From assembly GCA_013396915.1 (NCBI GenBank), contig VWZL01002834.1, positions 2,425,660-2,489,659 of the forward strand: a DNA stretch of 64,000 nucleotides, given 5' to 3'. The stretch is from Stercorarius parasiticus. Taxonomy: Eukaryota; Chordata; Aves; Charadriiformes; Stercorariidae. Positions 41,633 through 54,579 of the stretch are shown here, piece by piece. Each line of letters opens with the position of its first letter. Within the stretch, counting starts at the first letter, position 1. The translations under genes were made by a program, and so were the position numbers. The notes below the pieces were generated by a model. The model was not told the origin of the DNA. It made no database searches and saw nothing but the letters and a program-made list of their open reading frames with translations.

Positions 41633-42319
41633 GAGATGTGTGAACCGACACTAAGTACCTGCAGAGACTCTGTCACCGCCCCAATTCAGGAAGGCAGGGG
41701 ACACCAGGCTTAATTACAAACAGGTGACGTGGGACACGCTGAAAGCTGAACATGCTCTGGAATATCACGTCAGGTTCGGCCCCAGTTCCTAATTAACTGC
41801 TCTTATCAAACACGGATCTCTTATCACAAGAGCAAAGCCTCCTTCTGGTGGACAGGCTGACAATCCCAGCCTTCCCTGGGTATTCACAACAAGCTTTTAA
41901 AATGCATTAGCCTGCACTTTAAAGAAACCTGGGACCAGAACATCTGGGCTTTGGTTGTTTCGTTTCTCAGTAATAAAAAGCCAAAAAAATGATGCAGCTG
42001 TGGATAAAACGTCCAGGAACAGAGCAGCTACCTTGTCATCCTTTACCTATTTTCCATTCACTAGCCTCATTCACGGGAGCAGAACAGGACATGAGGGAAC
42101 TTGGAGGAGGACGAGAGGGAACATTTCCCACTTTTTTCCTAAATTAGATTTTCGATTTGTTACAGGATCCTTGAATTGTACAACATGTGGGGATCTATTC
42201 CATTCATGACACATGCATAACTCCCCTTGGCACTAATGGGAATGACGACCATGTTGTGAGAGGAGAACTGCCCCCTAAAACTGCAGGAGTGTGAACAAGG
42301 TTGTAAATATATCTCAAGG

Positions 42320-42700
42320 TTCTGGTAACATTAGAAACCAGCCTAGCATCTTTCTTATGGTTTATTATGATATCACCAAATCCCCTCTATGTATTTATAG
42401 CCTTGTAATTCACAATTATTCTGGGTCCATAAATGTTTTTGGCATCTGAATGTAGAACTGATACTATTATTTCACATATTATGGTACTGTCCGTGAATGC
42501 TAAATTTATTCCAGCGGAGACTCCTGGAGTTCATTCATCAGATATTTTATGCTACTGTTCTTTTAATGATTCATTTATCCTTAGTAATATTTGTATTCTG
42601 AAGTGTGGCGTCTCCAGCCGACAGCACAATGCTCTGCTGAATTATCTTTTTCTTTCACAGCATAACAAAGTAGAGCACAGTCAAATTGAAGATGGCCTTT
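42320..42700. promoter_or_regulatory. Enhancer-like block in intron 3
   Basis: AT-rich complex sequence including GTAATTCACAATTATTC and TTTTAATGATTCATTTATCC words. The surrounding DNA is also repeat-free. An 89-codon frame crosses it and has no domain. This is an inference from composition. Confidence 0.28.
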
Positions 42701-44133
42701 AGTACACTGTCAGAACAATACTGCTTACCAAGCATATCCAGACACATTTCTCAAACCACATGTAATGCTCTGGCTGCCAACATGCTCATAAAGTCATTAA
42801 CCGGCATCTTAAAATGAGGGCGTGATACATATATTTAAACGTTTAGGAAAATCAGATGTGTGCTCTTCTAGAAGCTTATTTTGAATCTCAGCTTCTACAT
42901 GTATCAATTACGCAGCAGCTGCGCAGATGTAAAAATGCACCTTGATTTTTCACAAGCTGCTAAAATATATTCCTGCTAAAATAATACACATTATCTATCA
43001 GTAACAAAAGCTTCTTTATAGCATTAAGTATTTGTCCTTCACAATGTAGCAGAGCAAGAGAGACCCAAGCTGAAGGTTTACAGTGCTGAAGATTCATTTT
43101 TACAAGCAAATTATTATTAGCAGTAAAATTAAGGAGGAACTTAATTTTACATGGTACAGATTTTACTAAATGAAGTAAATAAAGGCTATGCCACAATGCC
43201 CTCCAATACAAAACCTACCTGGTAAGTTACAATGCATGCTGTTACATTTTTTAAATACACGCTTTCTCGGTCACACACTCCCACAAACCACACTGCAATT
43301 TATACACACACTAGGTTTAAACCCTCCCTTCCCAAACACCCTCGTGTATCGATGGTCTCATCACACAAGGATCACCAAGCCAGCAGAGAGAAGCATGAAG
43401 CAAATTAACCAACAGAGATTAAGCAGTCACAATATTGATACCCAGAGTCTTAAAATTTGGTTTAACGAGGGCAAGGACGCCAGAACCACACTCATCTCCA
43501 GTGCACCCATACAGCCCCTCTTGGTGCCCAGCAAAGGTGACATGCAACGCTTTGGGAGATGCCTGGGCTGCCCATGTTGGGAAGGCAGGTTCGCTACTGC
43601 CCGACTCGGCCGCGGGAGCCAAGCCCCTTCCCACACTCTCATCCAACACCTTCCTTGTCTTTCCAGCCAGCCCATCTCCCACCTTCCCTTGCCTGCCCAA
43701 GCAAAGCTCCACCTCGGCAAGCTGAGGGCCCATCGCCTCCTATTGCTGACGTCCTCACAAACGCCAACATGGCCATTTGCTGGTATTACAGCCCCACACA
43801 GCTTGGGGGGCAGCCCAGCTTTTGCTACTGTGTGACTCTGTCCAAGCAAATGATTTTGTGAAAACAGGAGACGGGAGAAAAAGCAAGCCTCCTCTTTCAA
43901 TTTCAGATGCACAAAGGATGTGTTCTCTGACAAAACCCCACGACACGAGATAGGCCATCTATAAGAAGATGAATATTGTATCTCAGAGAACAAGCAGAAG
44001 CCTTTCTGCAACACAGCAGTCAGCACCGGACTAAGATATTTAGGAAGACAGACGATGACAGGCCAGGCACGTTGCAGTGTGCCTGTAAACAAAAGGCACA
44101 CTGCGACTTTCTGGGCACCGGAGTAACGAAGAG

Positions 44134-44159
44134 GCAACTTGGAAGAGCAACTTGGAAGG
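44134..44159. repeat. 13-base tandem duplication, one mismatch
   Basis: GCAACTTGGAAGA is followed by GCAACTTGGAAGG. Confidence 0.9.
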
Positions 44160-47100
44160 GAGGTGCTGCATAATCCAGGTCTGGCTTTTCTCCTCCCTCC
44201 CTGGAAGGGAAGTGACACCCAGGTCTGGCCATGGTGTCAACAGCACCCACAGAAGAGCCTGAGCATCTCAGCACGGCAGCACAGGTCGCAAGCCAGAATG
44301 ATTCATTAGCTGGTACGAAGACAGCTTCGACTTGATTAACGGAGCACTCGGAGTCAAAGATGACCGCAGGACTCCAAGTCCTGGGCTCCGGGAACGCAGA
44401 ATTACAGCACAGGAAAGCAGCCAGGCAGGAAAAAGGCAACGTCCCCAGGGCCCACCCAACCATACCGCAACGCTGTATAGGTGCTGGGTTTACAGAGCTT
44501 GGTACTCAGCTGATTTTTGGCTGTCTGGGTGGAAAGGATACAATGCAGAAAAAAGGCGTCGATGATCTATGAGGGACCAAAAGCTCCAAGCAGCAACCAT
44601 GGCACACAGAGGAGACCGCTGATCACCTCCCTCCACGGCGCTGGGCAAGGGAAGCGCAGGGACACAAAACAATAGACGTCCCAAACTGGGTCCCCCTGGG
44701 ACTCAGAAACAATATGGGCAGGGACGGGAACTAGAGGGAAGGCTGGGGAGGAAAACAGCACCCTCTAAACCCAAAAGTTAAAAAGAAAAAAAGAAAAAAA
44801 AAAAGGCAGACATTGAGATAAAGTCAGACTCGGAGCACGGCAGCGCTGCACCAGGAGGCACACGTTTCCAGTTACTGGAACAAAACCTCATGGTCAGTAA
44901 GAATTAAATGCAAGATCCAACAGTGACTAGAAGGGAAAAAATCCTGGAGAGCAGACACATGTGGGTTATTACACAGCCTGGCAAGGTCAATCTCGGTGCT
45001 AAAAACAGACAAAAATAAAAAAAGCTGTCAAACATTTTTAAAGGGACACTGTCCCACACTGGCCGCTTTGACACTGTCTGTGAATGGTCCTTATTTTTTA
45101 TCTACTTATTTTGTAATTATGTAGGCTGCTCCTGTTCCAACCAGAGGCTACAACAAAACTCTTATTGATGGTGCAAACTACTGCAACTTCGGCTTTAGGA
45201 GAACGTGGGGTAGTTCCTTCTAGCTTCACAAGGCAATAAAATTTAACTCTTCCTCTTCCTCCTCCCCTGTTTTGCAGCAGTGATTCCTTCCCTGATGCTT
45301 CTGAATAGACCAGAACTGCAATTGCAAATGGCTGTGCTGTACACCAACGACAAAGTGCCCTGTCATACCAATACATAATTGAAAACGCTGACACAGTGAC
45401 AACTGCTATCAGCACAATTCTGATAATCATGTTAGCTTGCTCCTGCTGCAGGAACCGGTGGGGGTAGGGAACAGGCACTGTGATTTAGGGGCTACCTAGG
45501 GAGAAGTTACGTGGGATTTTGTTTCCATTTCTTGGCAGATCTTCCGCGTTTCAAAGAACGAAATACCCACCTCCTCAATTCCCAGGGGCAACGCTACCAC
45601 CCCCCCCTTTTATAAGATCTCAAAGGCGGGTCAAAGTTTGAGAAGAAATCCAATTTTATCTCTTTGATAAGGCACGCTTGAAGTTTGAGGTGTGTGGTGC
45701 TAAAACTCCTTTCAAGAGCCACAAATAGACGAGGCTCAACGCAATCCAGCGGTGAATGAAAGGCTTCCATAGCCAGTGTTGCATATTAAAATGTTTTTGT
45801 CACCCCCATACACTTCCACTGTAATGAGGTAGGCTGTCCCCAGAGAAAGGAAGAAATTAACAGCACTTAAATCATCCCAGCATTGCTGGGCAAACACGTG
45901 GCCTCGGGAAGGACCAGGTGGCTATGGACAACCTCCCGAGGACCCCACCAGCTCCTCCCAAAGGAGGCTGGGGAAGGCGCAGAGGAGAGCAGAGGTGGCT
46001 CAAGAGAGGGGCAAGTGAGGAGGGGGAGCCCCAAAATGCTACTGGAGATAGGGTCACCTCCAGGAAAAAATACGTCATTATCACAGAATTATTGGGGGTA
46101 CACCACACCTAACTACAGCATCCCCTTTCAGCATTTGAAAGGCAGTCAGCAACTAAAGCCAACGAGTAATAGTTATCTTAAACCAACTGGCTGACAAATA
46201 ATAAACATTGATCTTGCCCTCTTCACACAAGGTCGGACAAAATTGTCTGTCTGCTCAGCACCTCAGCTTACCTCCGATCCCAAACATGTTAACACTAAAG
46301 GTAAGCAGTAACTAAACTAGAAGAAGATGTAGAACCAAAGGAAGCCTTCCTGCCCCGCTGCCTCTCTGAGCAGCAATCCCAGCAGCACGTCTCCGGAGCC
46401 TGATGGTTCTCTGGTTCTGCTGCAGCAGCGCCGGCATGTGTGCTAGGAGCTGCACAAACACAGAAGAAAACACCAGGCCACAGTCCTTTTTCCCCAAAGA
46501 AGATGTCCTCCTCCATTCAGGCTCCACGGAGCACAACTGACAAGTCATGTAATAGCCTCGTCTACAGCAAAAGAGCTGTTATGAATTGGGCTGGTTAAAA
46601 TGAGTTAGAGAGGTCACTCTGACCCACGAGACAAAAACCAACATAGGTTGCACAAGGGCAGAGAGGGGAAAATGGGATAATGGGACACTTACAGGAGCTT
46701 TAGCAAGATCAAAATGGCATTCAGCTAGGGCAATGGGGACAGGAAGGCACAAGAAAGAGTCAAAAAGTGCAGACAAACAGAGAAGAAGGGGAGGGGAAGA
46801 GAGTTAAAGGCATGACTTAGGCACAAAATATCCAAAGTAGCTGTACTCTGAATAGCTAACAATTATTTGGTCAGAAAATTATTGCATCAAGTTAAGCCAG
46901 GCGAGCCTGAACTCAGCTGCACATGACAGACAATGAAAAAGGAGAGTCGGTGCCAGTTCAGAAGTCACCGCAAGTGTCTGAGCGCACTACAGCTGCAGAT
47001 TATCAGTTTCGATAATATTATAGTTTGACTACATTACGACTTGATAATCTTCATCTGGAGAAGCCATGCCTGTTGCAAGTCCACTGGTAAGTGAAATCAG

Positions 47101-48059
47101 AAGGGCCACGCAACAGCCCAGTGCGCGCCGGGGCCGGGCACGGTGGCTTCTGTGGCACCAAGGGATCACAGCACCTTCCTGTGAGATAGCTCGTCCCCGC
47201 TCTGCTTCTCCTTCCAAGATCACTGCTACCTGCCATGGATTGGCCAATTTATATGGTAACACAAGATCCGACGAGGAACTGGGATCTCCCGAATGAAGCT
47301 ATGCAAATTATGAGACTGGTAAAGAAGAGAAGGAAATGAGAGGGTGAGCCGGTCCTGCAGCATCCAGCCCCTGCCCAGCAAGCTCCACTGGAGGGTTCGA
47401 AAGAGAGAAGTAGGAAACAACTGCTCGAAAACCACCTGTGGACTAGAAAAGGGTGACTGCTAAAACATAAAACGTCAGCTGCAAGTAGTACTCGATTTTC
47501 CTGGATTTCAGAGAGAACAAAGATCCAGATTCTACACCCCAAAATGCATGACTGTGGGGAATGAAAGACAGGACAGGACTGACTGCTAAATTTTCCTTGG
47601 GTTCTCCCTCCCTGGACCCAAAGAAGCAATAACTACAGCAAAAAACCTTTCAGTAAGCACCAGAACTTGCTTATCCCCGTTACTAATACTACCAGTGCAG
47701 GAACGGGAGTGCGCACAGAACAACAACCTCGACCACCTATTTTGGTATGATGAAGACCCATAAAGGGTGGATAAAGAGAGTGGCAATGACAGTTTGGGGA
47801 CCAAACCCAGAGCTCTCTTGTGCCATGACATCCGTCATGAGCCAGAGGGATGCAGGCTGCCAGGCCAGGGTATCAGCAGGTCCCACCTCCCAGCCCGGCG
47901 CAAGCACAGGGGTCATTTGTTCCTCAGCTAAACCCAGGCAGTGCCGCAGCCCAGCCTAACCCAAACCAACAGAGCCGGCGAGCACTAAATTCAGTCATTT
48001 TCCCCTCAGCCTCTTCTCTCAATTTCAGCTCTGACTCCTCTATCTTTTATTTCTTTTTC

Positions 48060-48420
48060 TAAAGACACATTTAGAGATGAAACCATTCATAACTGCCTAT
48101 CCACAGACAGTTTGTGGCAGCATAATTGACAATGAGTCTGCTGCAAAAATGAAAATGCTGTTTTAATAACCTTGGCCTAAAATACATTCTGTTGTATGCC
48201 TCAAAGGGTTTCAATAAAAAGTCAACCTGTAGAGACATATTTTCTTGGCTTAAACAACAATCCAAAGCATATAAATGTAGTCCAACTATAATGACATATT
48301 TATAGGCCAATAAAGCTTACACTGCAGCTTTCATACTTCACTTAAAGGAAGTCTGTAAGAAGCAGTGTTATATAAAATAATTTGAATTTTTTTTCAAACT
48401 ATAGCCCAAGGAATACAAAT
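48060..48420. promoter_or_regulatory. Enhancer-like block in intron 3
   Basis: Complex AT-rich sequence with GCATAATTGACAATGAG and TGTTTTAATAACC words, free of repeats. This is an inference from composition. Confidence 0.25.
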
Positions 48421-49020
48421 ATGCAACTTTGCCATATTTAACCAATAGTGTTTACATTGCTTAGTTGCTAAAAATTTTGTAAAATGAAATAATTCCTCAT
48501 TTGATGACTTCCCACTGGTTTACCAAATATGGGTATACAAGTCCATTTATTCCAAAGAAAAATCCCCTAAATAATTCTAAAGACAAAAATAAATAACTAG
48601 CGGCCTTAGTAGTGAATGATTTAATCAGACCAATTCTTCTGGAAAAACAGGTTCTCATGTTCATTATGAATAATACATTCCTGAGCAACTCTATTTTTAT
48701 ATGCTGCATTGTTGTTATTCTTTATTTTTCTCAACATTTGAAAGAAATAGTCAGAAAGCTATAAATAGTCTTAAGACATAAACTGCTAGCATTCAATATT
48801 GACATATTTGTAGAAAGGGACAGAATGTATAACATAAATACCTGAACAGGCAGAAAGAAATAATTCTTAAAAATCATTTTTCAGGCTGAAATCTTGAAGC
48901 TCATACAAAAAAATGCCATTGCTAGATCTTTTATTTAATACAGTCCTAAGGAAAAGTTCTGCATAATTCACTAGTGATAAAAACAATGGCATTTTACAGA
49001 AAAAAACCCAACAGTTTCTG

Positions 49021-49134
49021 CAGAAAAGAAAGGCAAAGAGAAAAGAAACAGAGAAAAAAGAGACGAGGAAAACAAGAGAATTAAAAAGAAAGAAAAAGAT
49101 GAGAAAAAACAGCGAACAAAAAAGGAGACAGAAC
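49021..49134 (+). repeat. Purine-rich tract of about 110 bases
   Basis: Almost entirely A and G (AAAGAGAAAAGAAA, AAAAAGAAAGAAAAAG and similar) with few interruptions. On the transcribed minus sense strand it is a long pyrimidine tract. Confidence 0.8.
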
Positions 49135-52100
49135 TACTGAATCTGAATTAAGGTTAACTTTTAATTATAGGTGCATGGTTTCTCGAGGTTGTGGATTAAC
49201 CAGGTGTCGCCTCAGTTTTGACCGAGTGCCCCAGAGCGTATGGTACAGGGTATATACACTGCTCATACAAGGCCCCACTTTGCCCGGTTATTGTTTAAAG
49301 CTGCCCTGCTCCTAACACCAATGTGTTCAATTAAGTGTGTCACTTCTGTGGTTCTCTATTAGCCATGTTTTCATTTCATCCGGGTTATTTCACCCTTCAC
49401 CACTCCCGGATACTGTGTGAAAACAGATTTGGTTTCTTCTGTAAAGTTTCTTTGAGCTCTTTGGTAGGGATATAATTTCCTATTACCTTCTACAACTCGT
49501 TTTGAAAAACATCTAGTAGGAAAAATTTCAGAATCTACTCACTTTTATGGGATTTTTCTGTAATGGAAACATGCCATTTCATAGGAAAAAAGGTGTCCAG
49601 GAGATCACTTTGTTTATCTAGACCTTTTCAACACCTGGTTCAGCAACTTCCTCATCCACAGCCAGGGTTAAACATGGGTGTCACTAGCAGACTCACGCAT
49701 GGCCCACCAGACTAGCACAAGACGGGATTTGTTCCCTTCAGATCCAAGTCCTGTACAAAGCCGCCCCGCTCTGCCCCATGGGGAAGCCCTCCATGAAACA
49801 TCCCCATGGGCGCAGCACCGAGGACCTGATTAGAAGGAGAATGGTGTTGCGGTGGTGGGAAGCGGTGGAGGTGCCGATCATCTCTCCATTTGGGCTGATT
49901 AACCTCACTAATATAGCTGTGCTGATGCTCTCACCTGAGGGACCTTTGCATGACAGTGCACTGTGTTCCCTCACAGTTTACAACCCTATTTTAAGAGAAA
50001 AACTACCCCACCCCATTGTGCTGGAGACCTACTGCAGCAGTTATCGCTAATAAATCTTTGATCACTGCGGCGGAGCGTTGCTTTGTTGGCAAGATGCTGA
50101 GTATTGGAAAAGGTCTGTGGGTACCCGTTGTAACAGGCAGTAAACTGCCATTTTGACAGCAGAGAAGATACAATATGGGCAGCTCAAATATGTGCGCCTT
50201 GGACATTGCAACATTATGCTACTGCCTTTGCCTACAGTTGGGGAGATGGCAACTCCCAGAGCAGAATGTCAACCGACCACTCAGAATGAGAGAAGCGAAT
50301 CTTCTTCACCTGGTTGGGTTAAGCCAACCACCAGACCTCATGGTTTGCCTACAGGACACAACCAAATAGGGGCTGCTTCTCAAGCAATGAAGATCACCGT
50401 TCTCCTGAGCTTTTCTCAGCTCTGGGAGGAAAAATATGCTTAAATTCTTGAGGCTTTGAAGTAGTGAAAAATCATCTTACTACTAGATATAAGAAATTTA
50501 TTTGATTGCCTTTCATGGGTTAGATCAGTTGTTTGTATCAATGTGCCTAATCAGCTACAGGTCTTCCTGAACTTTGGTTTCACTCCTGGCAACCAGTAAC
50601 AGGGAAGAAAAAGGCAATCACAATCAAACATTACTCAAAATACCCTTTTCTACTGGAAAAAAAAAAAAAAGACCCAACAATAAGCCAGAGCCACCAACCA
50701 AAAAAGAGCAACATCAGAATGTGGGTTATCAAAATTATACCATATAGTTTGCATTCCATAAGCGTTTTCAGCATAACCCCTACTTTCAAAGGCTTAACAT
50801 GCAACTATAGGCTTTAGGCTTAAAGATAATTTTCTTTGGCTCCTAGGGTAGATAATAGCAACTTCATAACTTACCACAAGGGTTTTTTTGTTTGTTAAAA
50901 ACAAAAACAAGAAAACATTAACACACAAAAGTTCTGTCTGAAAAACATTAAGATTCTTTTGACACAACAAACAAATGCAAATAAATGTAGCAAGTAAAAA
51001 AGATGCCAGGGCAATAGCAGAGAAAATTACTGCATGTAATTATGAACCAAAAGAAACCACACAGAAAAGCAAAGGAAAAGAGAAAGAATTGCATGGGTTA
51101 TTTTTTTTTCCTGGAGATGTAACGAAAAATAAGATCAAATTCCAATTTTACTTCAATCTTCCAACCTACATATCTAATGGTGAAACTCAAGATTGACAAA
51201 ATCACTTCACCATTTGATAAGATCAGAAAATCGAGATGCAGAAGATAAATCCTCCAAGACAGGTCTTCAGCTTAGTGTAACTTGGCTTCGATGGCAACAC
51301 AGTCATGCCATTATAAAATCAAACTTGGCCCTGCATCGCCTGTTCACATAGCTACAAAAGCATTTCCTCACGTGCATCAGCCTTAGCTTTTAATTTCTTA
51401 CCTTTCCACCCATTATGGCCTACATCTGATGATCTTCAAACTTGGAACATTTGCTGAAAGCTTGGTACAACAGAGAAACATCCCTGGAATGCACTTCAAA
51501 GTGCCGACTCTCACAACTATTACGCATCCAAGATCTTAATACCACAAAAAGGCACATTTAACTACAGGAGACCCATCTTCCTCAGACCTTGCACCCCCGC
51601 CATGGATTTGAGAGGTGTGACTGTCGGCGCACCAAAGCAGCAAGCATGTCTGTGACCATCTAAAGTAGCAGAGCTACCATTTCCCTCCCTAAAAACGGAC
51701 AGGGAAAGCACAGGTCTATCTGGAGAGAAGACTGGGGCGCTCGCAGAAGCCTATGCTGTATAGTGACATAAAGCTCACAACTAAACGCTACAGAAGGCTA
51801 TGGAAGGGACATCTCACCGCCGAACAAGGCACAAAGCTGACCATGTGGAGACAGGACAAGCACCAGAAGCAGGTGGCAATGCTGCACTTTCAGAAGATGG
51901 GATGTGGGAAGTGAAAGGCTTCTGCTCTCCCCTGTCCGTCAGAAGATGCCTCGGGAAGATGTGTCACGCTCCTCTGCCCACAGTGCACAGCTCTGACCTG
52001 ATCCCCTGGAAAAGCCCTTACTTGTGTGTGCACCTCCAGGGTTTGAGCCTAGTGCTCGGGGACGTGTCTACGGAGCAGACAGGTATCACAGAGCTGCCCC

Positions 52101-52295
52101 ACGCTAGTCTCAAAGGAGCCTGCGATGAGCTCACCACCCCCCATCCCGCTCGGGTACCTCATCACCACACCTCTGCCTGGAGCGCACAGACATACCTCAG
52201 GAATCAGCAACGGCTTGGCAGGATCAGGCTCATCCGCCTTCGAACGACGCTCACCCACAGGCCCCTCCCCACAGAAGAAAGTAAGGGATACTCAC

Positions 52296-52521
52296 CAAGG
52301 TCAGCCTTTTCCTTCAGGATGTCTTTGAAGTTCAAGCCGCTGTTGAGCGTGGATTGTCTGTACCTCGTCAAGGCCTCCTTCTGCCCATTCTTCCCCACAT
52401 CCATGGGCTTGACCTGCTCAGCCCGGAAACCACACTTCCACTTGGAGAAATCGGACTGTGCCCATTTTGCCAAGTCCTCGAGCTTCACAGTAACTTTCTC
52501 TGAAACAGCTATAACTTCATC
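52296..52521 (-). CDS. ARID5B: ARID5B coding exon 3 (N-terminal region, about residues 93-167 in human numbering)
   Basis: The 226-base exon reads 75 codons plus one base. It begins DEVIAVSEKV, contains SDFSKWKCGF and NGQKEAL, and ends with RYRQSTLNSGLNFKDILKEK followed by ADL. I recognise these as ARID5B long-isoform sequence. The exon starts in phase 0 after a TTCTTGCAG acceptor and ends G|GTGAGT, so the next glycine codon is split and completed by exon 4. In the family this part follows a BAH-like N-terminal region; that fold is from memory and is not visible here. The first half and the end are close to the mammalian protein. The middle, around AEQVKPMDVGK, is the least conserved. A longer reading frame runs through the exon on the opposite strand and is a shadow. 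The isoform that starts downstream lacks this exon. Confidence 0.95.
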
Positions 52522-52560
52522 CTGCAAGAAGCGGTCAAACGAGAATACAACATGTCACGC
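52522..52560 (-). other. Exon 3 splice acceptor region
   Basis: On the minus strand the sequence before exon 3 ends GACCGCTTCTTGCAG. The pyrimidine tract is shorter and more interrupted than that of exon 4, but the AG lies exactly at the expected boundary. The donor at the other end of the exon is GTGAGT (52295-52290). Confidence 0.85.
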
Positions 52561-52595
52561 GGGGCTCCACGATGACTGATAAACCTGTAACGCTG

Positions 52596-52606
52596 CCCCC
52601 CCCCCC
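52596..52606. repeat. Run of 11 C next to exon 3
   Basis: On the transcript strand this is an 11-G run, 75-85 bases upstream of the exon 3 acceptor. G runs can act as intronic splicing elements. Homopolymer length may also be unreliable in the assembly. Confidence 0.85.
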
Positions 52607-54552
52607 ATAACCCACTGGAAAAGCCTATCTTGATGCTGGCAAATTAATTTTCCTGTAATACAGAAAAGCTCATACTTCATCTATTCCTCCTGCCATCTAA
52701 GCGGAAATATTAGTTGTTTACTCAAAATGAATACGCATGATGTAAAGACAATTTCTAGGACTGGGGCAATGATCCTAAAAGGCATTTGAAATGCAGGTTG
52801 CCAAATCACATTCTGTGTAACCCAAAGCCTTGAGGGAAAGTTTGTTTTTTAGGTGCAATTAGCTGCAAATGTAAAAATTCATGGCTGGATGACTAATGGT
52901 TATAGCTAGTCCCGAAATAAATGGACTAAGTAAATCTCAGATTCTTGGAACTCTGACTCACCAGAAAATTCCTGTGTTTATGGTACATTTTCCCTTGGCT
53001 TATACACAAATATTGAATTTAACTTTTGTCCTAAAAATTAAATAAAACTGTGATGTAATCCCAAAAGAAATACTACATAAATGTTATGTGCTTCCCACCA
53101 AAAGAAACTTGCACATTCTCATGTTTCTTAAAACCTTTTTCAAGATCAGAACTGTAATTTTTTTCCCTTCTTAAACATACATTCTAAGAAAAGCACTTAA
53201 ACTTAGTTTAGCCTCCAGAACATATACTCAAATTAAACAGCTCTAATTGCTGAATTTTATCCTTCCAGGAAACAATCAACTCCTCTCAGTCATGATGAAT
53301 AAGCAGAATGTTTTATAGCTGACTCCAGCGAGCAAGGGCTCAAGAAAGCCTCAAAAAATAAACAAACAAACATACACACATATCCAGCAAGATACACTCC
53401 AGATTTTTTAGTTAAAACAGCAGAAATAATTTATGTTGTAATGAGATCTGGCTGCACACCACACCTTGCACACTGCAGATTTCTAGTGCTAAATAAGGTT
53501 ACAGGTTCTTGAAATAAATAAACCGGAATCCAATTTTTCTCTCAAATAAACACAAGTATTTGCGAAGGGGAGAGAAATTCTTTGAGTTATTAAACAAAGA
53601 GAAAAGCATGACTGATTCTCTCTGTGTGTTTTTTTTTCCCCCACTGAACACATTCCTCAGGAAATAAAATACTGCTCGATAGGGGGAAAAAAAAAAAAGC
53701 TTTATTGTGATAAGTTACACACAATACAAAACCTGAAGTATCTCTGGTAAAAAAGCAGATCTGATATTCCACTCTCCCTTATATAATACCAAATTGTTTG
53801 ATAAGCAGGCACCTTCATTACATTTAGTGCAATAACAAATATTTGGTCAGAAACAAACGGCATGCTTATATGCTAAGCAAGCTTGTAATAAAATCTTTTC
53901 CTTTATCACTGCACAATGTAAGAGCTTCCACTGAACAACAAACAATAACGGTGATGTTTTAAATCTCAGTTTATGACAAACGTCAATACTTTGTAAACAA
54001 GCATTGGGTACTACAAAGTACAATTTCAATGGATGGTTTCACCCAATTTCATTACACCATCCACTCGAAATAAAAAAGCTGTAGTTGCTATGCATTTTAT
54101 AGCTATTACACAGTGATTATTAAATGTCAGGATGGAAAAAAATATAAAATATAAATATCAGCCTGCCTGCAGACAGTCTCAGCAGTTTCTGGGTGAAGTC
54201 CTCTAATTTAGGACGTTGAATACCATCACTAGCTACTACACAATTTCTAATATTCAACACTAGAGAAATCTATTTAGCAGCAGTTTTAATAAAAACATGA
54301 CTTGGAGATCAGACGTGTTTTTGGTTAAAATATTATTTTCCAAATAGCTCTCATGATCAAATGATTATGATTTCAATTACTAGTTTCTTCATATCCTTTC
54401 CAAGAAATGGTATGACTAATTTTGGCTGGCATACAAAGTAAGCCGAGCAGACAATTTATTAACCAAAAGAAAAGTACAATCACTATTACATCATCAATGA
54501 ATAAACTTGTTTTCAAGAGTACAACCTTCGCACACACGCACATGATGTGTAC

Positions 54553-54579
54553 GGGGCGGGAGGGGCTGGGGGTGTGGGG
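54553..54579 (+). other. G-quadruplex motif
   Basis: Five runs of three to five G are separated by loops of one to three bases (GGGGCGGGAGGGG, then CT, GGGGG, TGT, GGGG). This meets the usual G-quadruplex rule on the plus strand, antisense to ARID5B. The GGGGCGGG core is also an Sp/KLF-type site. It stands alone in AT-rich intron 2. Confidence 0.6.

Larger units (their letters stand above)
18782..52295 (-). other. ARID5B: ARID5B intron 3
   Basis: This is a complete intron of about 33.5 kb, bounded by the exon 3 donor and exon 4 acceptor. It has no supported exon or gene. It corresponds to the human ARID5B intron that carries childhood leukaemia risk variants (for example rs10821936 and rs7090445, known from the literature). 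Contents: two clear MIR-type SINE remnants, a LINE 3' fragment, AT-rich enhancer-like blocks near 32.3, 42.4 and 48.1 kb, small tandem duplications and purine-rich tracts. The rest is ordinary unique-looking intronic DNA in which I see nothing specific. Confidence 0.9.

Noticed and set aside
43188..44218. Overlapping frames of 215 codons (plus) and 263 codons (minus)
   Set aside because: They overlap in antisense in GC-richer DNA and have no recognisable domain or splice context. The apparent proteins are rich in Pro, Ser, Arg and Leu, as expected for chance frames.
45098..45478. Minus-strand 126-codon frame with a hydrophobic, membrane-like start
   Set aside because: One hydrophobic run followed by low-complexity Gly/Arg sequence, with no family resemblance, no promoter and no splice support.
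51800..52579. Plus-strand frame of 259 codons
   Set aside because: It runs antisense through ARID5B exon 3, and the conserved protein is on the other strand. It is a shadow.
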